This document shows positions 13,295 to 16,869 of a stretch of 16,869 nucleotides of DNA, piece by piece (the stretch's first letter is position 1; every line of letters begins with the position of its first letter). A program made the translations under genes and the position numbers. Below the pieces are notes generated by a model. The model was not told where the DNA came from. It saw only the letters and a program-made list of their open reading frames with translations, and did no database searches. The DNA is taken from the NCBI GenBank assembly GCA_036012725.1, contig DASCPW010000008.1, forward strand, positions 1 through 16,869. Direction: 5' to 3'. Origin of the DNA: GCA-2686765 sp036012725 (GTDB taxonomy: Bacteria > Pseudomonadota > Alphaproteobacteria > Rhodospirillales > 2-02-FULL-58-16).

Positions 13295-14928
13295 ACGGCC
13301 CCAACATTCCGTTGGCGGGCCGCGACCGGAATGTCTGGGCCGTATTGTGCATTTTGCCCGCTTGTTATTTCATGGTGGCATGGATTCTGCGCGCCGATGG
13401 CGGTTCATTCTGGATGTGGCATATCGCCGATCCCTCTTATTTTTATCTTTTCGATTCGCTGAATCTCGTCAACCTGACGACGCCGGGACATCCCTATCAT
13501 CCGGGAACGACGGTTCAGGTGCTGGGGGCCTTGGTGTTGAAAGCCGCCTATTTGACCTCAAACGGCGAAGAAATCACCAGCGCCGTGCTCGCCGACCCGG
13601 AATCCCACCTCCGCCTGATCAGCACCGTGATCATCTTTCTCAACGCATCGGCCCTTTTGCTCTCCGGCGCTATCGCTTATGCCGTTACGCGCCACCCAGT
13701 CCTTGCACTGGTCATGCAATTGGGGCCGTTCCTTTCCATGGTGACGTTGAAAACCGCCTACCATGTCAAACCGGAACCGCTGCTTATTCTCACCATGTTG
13801 GTATTGGGAATGGTGACGTTGCTGGCACTCACACCCGGTGCGCTGGGAAAACACCGGTGGCGTTTCGCCGTTATTTTTGGGCTGATTGCTGGTTTCGGCG
13901 TTGCTACCAAGGTCACTTCGGCACCGATTTTTTTATTACCGGTTTTCTTCCTTGGCGGTTTCCGATATCTCGCCATTTACGGCCTGACATCGTTGCTTTC
14001 GTTGATCTTCTTCACCTTGCCGGCGATCGGCGCATACGATCTGTTCTTTGCCTGGATGGCGAAAGTGTCGGCGGGAAGCGGCGCCTACGGCGGCGGCGAA
14101 CAAACGGTGATTGATTTCAGCCGCTATCCGAAGAGTGTCATCGAGATTTTCAGCCGTCCCGTCCTCCACCTTCCCTTCCTGCTGTCGCTCATCGCTTTGG
14201 GCCTTGCCTGGCGGCGGCGACGGCGGGGGTTTTCCGTGCCCGGAGCGGAAATCCGCGCCACCGCCGGCTTCTGCCTGGCGGTTCTTGCCCAGGTTCTGCT
14301 GGTGGCCAAGCAACCGACGGCTTTTTACGTGATTCCGGCCTATATGGCGGGTGCGCTTGGCATCGTTCTCCTCCACCGTCTGGTCGCCGGGCTAGGGATG
14401 GGCAGCAAAAAACTGCGGTCGCGGTCCGCATGGGCTTTCACTTTGCTGATCGGCATTCTGGCGATCTCCCAGGCAAACAGCGTTCTCAGGCTGGACCGGG
14501 AGCTTGAGGATAAACACCAGGTGGCCCTGACGGTCGAAAACGCCAACTTCGGTAAGTGCGCGCGCATTTATTTTTTCCCCGCCGCCAGCCAATCCTTTGC
14601 CCTCGCCCTGGGCGACTGGTGGACAGGCAGCCGGTTCGCGGCCAATCTTGCCGGCAACAGACCGGCCAATGATTTCTGGTTCGAGCAAAACAGTTGGCAA
14701 TTCCGCGATTGGCAGGGCCCGAAAAGTTTGCCCAGCGTTCTTGAAAGCTTCCCCTGCGCCTTTTTCCGCGGCGGCCACCCCGGCCCCATTTCCACATATA
14801 TCGGGGAAACTGTTCCGGAGTTGAAATACGAGGTAACTTGTTCGACCCGCGACGAGCAGATTTTCACCCTCGGCGTCGACTGTCAAGGGCGGATCAAGAA
14901 GACAGTAGGCGATCGGGGTAATCGGTGA
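13291..14928 (+). CDS. GT-C/PMT-like multi-spanning membrane glycosyltransferase
   Basis: This 545-aa membrane protein has about 9-11 hydrophobic segments in residues 15-395 and a soluble C-terminal domain of about 150 residues. A first extracytoplasmic loop carries DPSYFYLFDSLNLV (48-61), consistent with the catalytic Asp region of GT-C enzymes. HVKPEPLLIL and ATKVTSAPIFLLPV are reminiscent of PMT/ArnT-type (GT39/GT83) proteins that use polyprenyl-phosphate sugars. I would not assign a donor or acceptor. The ATG at 13291 overlaps the oxidoreductase stop by 4 nt; an in-frame TTG at 13270 is less likely. The final 35 bp overlap the convergent phosphodiesterase remnant. It closes the continuous + strand gene run. 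Confidence 0.68.
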   Translation: MNGPNIPLAGRDRNVWAVLCILPACYFMVAWILRADGGSFWMWHIADPSYFYLFDSLNLVNLTTPGHPYHPGTTVQVLGALVLKAAYLTSNGEEITSAVLADPESHLRLISTVIIFLNASALLLSGAIAYAVTRHPVLALVMQLGPFLSMVTLKTAYHVKPEPLLILTMLVLGMVTLLALTPGALGKHRWRFAVIFGLIAGFGVATKVTSAPIFLLPVFFLGGFRYLAIYGLTSLLSLIFFTLPAIGAYDLFFAWMAKVSAGSGAYGGGEQTVIDFSRYPKSVIEIFSRPVLHLPFLLSLIALGLAWRRRRRGFSVPGAEIRATAGFCLAVLAQVLLVAKQPTAFYVIPAYMAGALGIVLLHRLVAGLGMGSKKLRSRSAWAFTLLIGILAISQANSVLRLDRELEDKHQVALTVENANFGKCARIYFFPAASQSFALALGDWWTGSRFAANLAGNRPANDFWFEQNSWQFRDWQGPKSLPSVLESFPCAFFRGGHPGPISTYIGETVPELKYEVTCSTRDEQIFTLGVDCQGRIKKTVGDRGNR

Positions 14929-15304
14929 ATACCGAGGAAGCACCCCAACCAAAGAGGATTTCGGCTTCGGTTTTTTCGTTCACCGTATAACACCTGAGGC
15001 GAAAGCCGGCCCGACAGATCGAGGCTACCATTTGGACCGTCAGTTCACTTGCCAGACAGTGGGGAGCCGTGCAGCCAAGCCCGTTGATCCGCCTCTTCCA
15101 GTCAACCGGGATCTCCGAAAAATTCATAGCGCGCGGCAGACCGGGAGCGATCTCGCCGGCGGCAGACACGGCCGAGTTGTCATCGATGCCCTTCTGGCGG
15201 CGGCGGCATCGTTTGTCGATAACGTTCCACCCGATACCTGTGTTGCCGGTATCCCGGCCAGTCAAAGACACAAAGGCTAAAGGTCCATGACGGCAAGAAT
15301 TTTA
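14894..15304 (-). pseudogene. Glycerophosphodiester phosphodiesterase, 5'-truncated remnant
   Basis: The minus-strand frame is open from 15304 to the stop at 14896-14894. Its C-terminal half is a clear GDPD end: PGLPRAMNFSEIPVDW, then LTVQMVASICRAGFRLRCYT, then VNEKTEAEILFGWGAS, then FTDYPDRLL. These correspond to the last strands of the GDPD barrel, ending in the family TDxPD motif. GDPD enzymes hydrolyse glycerophosphodiesters to glycerol-3-phosphate and are about 230-260 aa. Here only about 90-100 residues match. The N-terminal HRG and PENT motifs and the metal-binding E-D pair are missing, and upstream DNA does not resemble them. A GTG at 15271 would be a nominal start but the product could not be active. 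It overlaps the 3' end of the glycosyltransferase by 35 bp, tail to tail. Confidence 0.7.
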
Positions 15305-15356
15305 GTTTTCTGGTTTTCCCAACCCAAATCCATTTCACCAAAGCGGGGATAAGAGC

Positions 15357-16125
15357 ATGTCTCAAGCCAACTTCAACCAATCCATGGCCTGGTTGAAAAC
15401 GTTGGCGGCACAGAAAATAGAGCCGAGGCAACCTGAAAAAATAATGGCCTTCTTCGCCGGCCGAGGCCTGGGTGGTTTCGTCCTTGAAAACGTTGTCGCC
15501 GCGGCCTTGGTCCGGCCTTTCCCCCGGGCTTATGTGGTGGCGATTTACAAGAATCCCCCCCCCATACCGGGAATTTATTACCGATTGTAATCCTTACCTC
15601 CATTCGGAGATGAGGGCGGACCCGGATTCCGACATCACTTTCCTGCTTGATTGGTTCGATATCGGTTGGGCGGCGCCGGTCAAATTCCCTTTGCCCGAAT
15701 GGTCGGAAAGAATGCTCCATGAACCGGATCTGGTTCTTCTGCCAAGTATGTTTTCCGTCGATGCCGCCCGCCTTGCCGGTCTTGCCAAGAAACCGCCGGT
15801 GCTTCGCCTTCCCGCCAATAGCGAAGAGTCTTTGCTCGCCGCCTTGGAGAAACGCGGGGTCAATCCAAACGGATGGTTCGCCTGCTTCCACGTCAAGGAG
15901 CCAAACGCCGGCGCCGATGACCGTCCCCACCGTGGCGCCGACCCCCGATCCTACCTGCCACTGATCCGCCACGTCACCCGTCGCCAAGGCGGTCAGGTCG
16001 TGCGTATCGGCGCCCCCGGAGCCTTTCCCCTGTCGGAGTTGGAAGGCGTCATCGATCTCGCCACCGCTCCCTTCGCCGAGCAAGCCGCCGCCATCAGCCG
16101 GGCCCGCCATTTAGATTTCACCTAG
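15357..16125 (+). pseudogene. TIGR04372-like glycosyltransferase, frameshifted and 3'-truncated
   Basis: Translation starts at ATG 15357 with GGGGA 7 nt upstream and runs as MSQANFNQSMAWLKTL to VVAIYKNPPP. A C9 tract (15555-15563) then throws the frame, and the zero frame stops at 15588-15590. Removing one C continues smoothly (PYREFITDCNPYLHSEMR) to 16125, a corrected product of about 255 aa. The later part has features of the TIGR04372 putative glycosyltransferase family: GWFACFHVKEP, an HRGADPRSYLP segment, GGQVVRIGAPG and LEGVIDLAT. The family normally continues after a SRARxFIGTxSG motif. Here it ends as SRARHLDFT-stop, exactly where the sequence collides with an opposing gene fragment. 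The 3' truncation is real damage; the frameshift may be biological, phase-variable or a sequencing error. Confidence 0.75.
15555..15563 (+). repeat. C9 tract causing a frameshift
   Basis: Nine C residues lie inside the glycosyltransferase reading frame. Eight C would keep a single open frame of about 255 codons. Nine C cause termination at 15590 after 77 codons. Confidence 0.85.
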
Positions 16126-16209
16126 TTCCTCGATGGTTTTGAGCTTGCTTTGTATGGGGTTGGCGGTGACCTTTTCGTCGGTCTTACCTTTGCGAATCTG
16201 GCGGGTCAT
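16111..16209 (-). pseudogene. RfaE-like nucleotidyltransferase, first 32 codons only
   Basis: A minus-strand frame starts with ATG at 16209-16207, 20 nt after the epimerase stop, with AAAGG upstream. It encodes MTRQIRKGKTDEKVTANPIQ, then SKLKTIEELGEI, then TAA. The SKLKTIEELGEI segment matches the N-terminal lead-in of cytidyltransferase-type RfaE-like proteins (SKIKTLEELxEIxxxLKxxGKKVVxCHGxFDLLHxGH). The sequence stops at this point and never reaches the nucleotide-binding HxGH motif. The break is at about 16108-16114, where the opposing glycosyltransferase fragment begins. The family assignment rests on only about 12 residues plus gene order behind a sugar epimerase, so it is tentative. Confidence 0.5.
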
Positions 16210-16229
16210 CGGTCGAAAACCTTTCCCGT

Positions 16230-16869
16230 TCAAGCCACTTCGCCGGGGCCTAGAAAGCGGAACCAATCGGCGGTCGCTTTTTTGATTCCTTCCTCCGACC
16301 AAACCGGCGCTTTTCGCCAATCATCGATATTCTCGAGCATGATCCGGACACCATCCTCGAAGGTCAAGGAAGGTTTCCAGCCTAAAAGATCACTGATTTT
16401 GCGGGTGTCTCCGAACGTGCCGGCGGGTTCGCCAGGCCGTTTCGGTATGTGGATGGCTTCGCCACCCAAGAGCTCGACAAGGCGGTTAATGCTCTGTGTA
16501 TTTCCGGAGCCGACGTTCATCACTTCTCCGCAAACATCGGACTGGGCGGCGGCGACAAAGGCCTCGGCGATATCAGTGACGAAAGTGAAGTCACGTGTCT
16601 GGGTGCCGTCGCCGACAACGGTAAAGGGTTTGCCAGCCAGCTTCTGAGCCAGGAAAACGCCGAAAACGGCGCCGTAGGTTCTGGATGATCGTGCCCTCGG
16701 GCCAAAAACATTGAACAGCCGAAGCGAGATGGCCGGAAGGCCGTAAGTCTGGTGCCAGTGTCTGACATATTCCTCGCCGATATACTTGCTTAGGGCGTAA
16801 GGGTACATCGGTCTGGGCGGGGCGCTCTCCGGCGTCGGCAAGGCATCGGGAATACCGTAACAGGAAGAA
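16230..16869 (-). CDS. NAD-dependent sugar-nucleotide epimerase/dehydratase (partial)
   Basis: The minus-strand frame is open from the right edge of the window to TGA at 16232-16230, about 212 residues. It holds the C-terminal two thirds of a GalE/WbpP-type extended SDR. It enters at SSCYGIPDALPTPESAPPRP, then has the catalytic YPYALSK (Tyr-x3-Lys), LRLFNVFGPRARSSRTYG, GDGTQTRDFTFVTDIAEAF, a NVGSGNTQSINRL block and LGWKPSLTFEDG. The N-terminal Rossmann motif lies beyond the window. Members interconvert UDP- or dTDP-sugars for surface polysaccharides. The substrate cannot be read from this part. A truncated RfaE-like gene follows it on the same strand, the remains of an LPS- or capsule-type operon. 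Confidence 0.88.
   Translation of the reverse strand, partial: SSCYGIPDALPTPESAPPRPMYPYALSKYIGEEYVRHWHQTYGLPAISLRLFNVFGPRARSSRTYGAVFGVFLAQKLAGKPFTVVGDGTQTRDFTFVTDIAEAFVAAAQSDVCGEVMNVGSGNTQSINRLVELLGGEAIHIPKRPGEPAGTFGDTRKISDLLGWKPSLTFEDGVRIMLENIDDWRKAPVWSEEGIKKATADWFRFLGPGEVA

Noticed and set aside
15287..15352. Small ORF before the TIGR04372 gene (starts MTARILVFWF)
   Set aside because: It has only 21 codons, no ribosome-binding site and no similarity I recognise. It lies in a breakpoint region.
15555..15563. Programmed ribosomal frameshifting at the C9 tract
   Set aside because: There is no supporting stimulatory signal such as an SD-like element or a clear downstream hairpin. The gene is 3'-truncated, so productive frameshifting is unlikely.
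1..16869. Looked for tRNA, rRNA, CRISPR arrays and riboswitches
   Set aside because: I saw no regularly spaced repeats, no tRNA-like cloverleaf and no rRNA sequence by reading. A tRNAscan/Infernal run would be the proper test.

Overview
The window is GC-rich chromosomal DNA from what looks like an alphaproteobacterium. A Rhodospirillales-type organism is my best guess from protein style and gene content, but no rRNA or other marker is present to fix this. From 1185 to 14928 every intact gene lies on the + strand with very small gaps or overlaps. The two ends hold minus-strand genes and decayed gene fragments. I see no tRNA, rRNA, CRISPR array or complete insertion sequence.

Left end (1-1184): the first 14 codons of a Lys/Asp-rich minus-strand protein, a G12 tract, a frameshifted remnant of a DUF423 (YgdD-like) membrane protein, a small DUF1178-type zinc-ribbon protein, a doubtful small membrane ORF, and an AT-rich stretch that probably carries the promoter for what follows.

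Arsenate module (1185-3483): the GAPDH-like enzyme that pairs with ArsJ, then the ArsJ MFS permease. In the described system the enzyme makes 1-arseno-3-phosphoglycerate from arsenate and the permease exports it. No arsR is in the window, and the next gene (bioF) begins 13 bp after arsJ.

Biotin module (3497-9554): bioF, a BioH-like esterase, bioC, bioD, bioA and bioB. Together these cover pimeloyl-ACP formation (BioC plus the esterase) and all four ring-assembly steps (BioF, BioA, BioD, BioB). Between bioC and bioD lies about 450 bp holding the C-terminal remnant of a CHAT-domain (caspase-like) protein. It is flanked by two copies of the bioC-stop/bioD-start junction, and the first copy dies after nine codons. 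This is the most distinctive structure in the window.

Sugar module (9601-14928): a cupin, a NovU/TylCIII-type sugar C-methyltransferase, a UDP-glucuronate-decarboxylase-like SDR, a Gfo/Idh/MocA oxidoreductase and a GT-C type membrane glycosyltransferase. This suggests synthesis of a branched or modified sugar for a surface glycan.

Right end (14894-16869): a 5'-truncated glycerophosphodiester phosphodiesterase remnant, a TIGR04372-type glycosyltransferase broken by a C9 tract and truncated at about 16110, the first 31-32 codons of an RfaE-like nucleotidyltransferase meeting it head-on at that breakpoint, and an NAD-dependent epimerase running off the edge. At least five decayed genes among intact biosynthetic operons point to local rearrangement and gene erosion. 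Some of the frameshifts at homopolymers could instead be sequencing errors.
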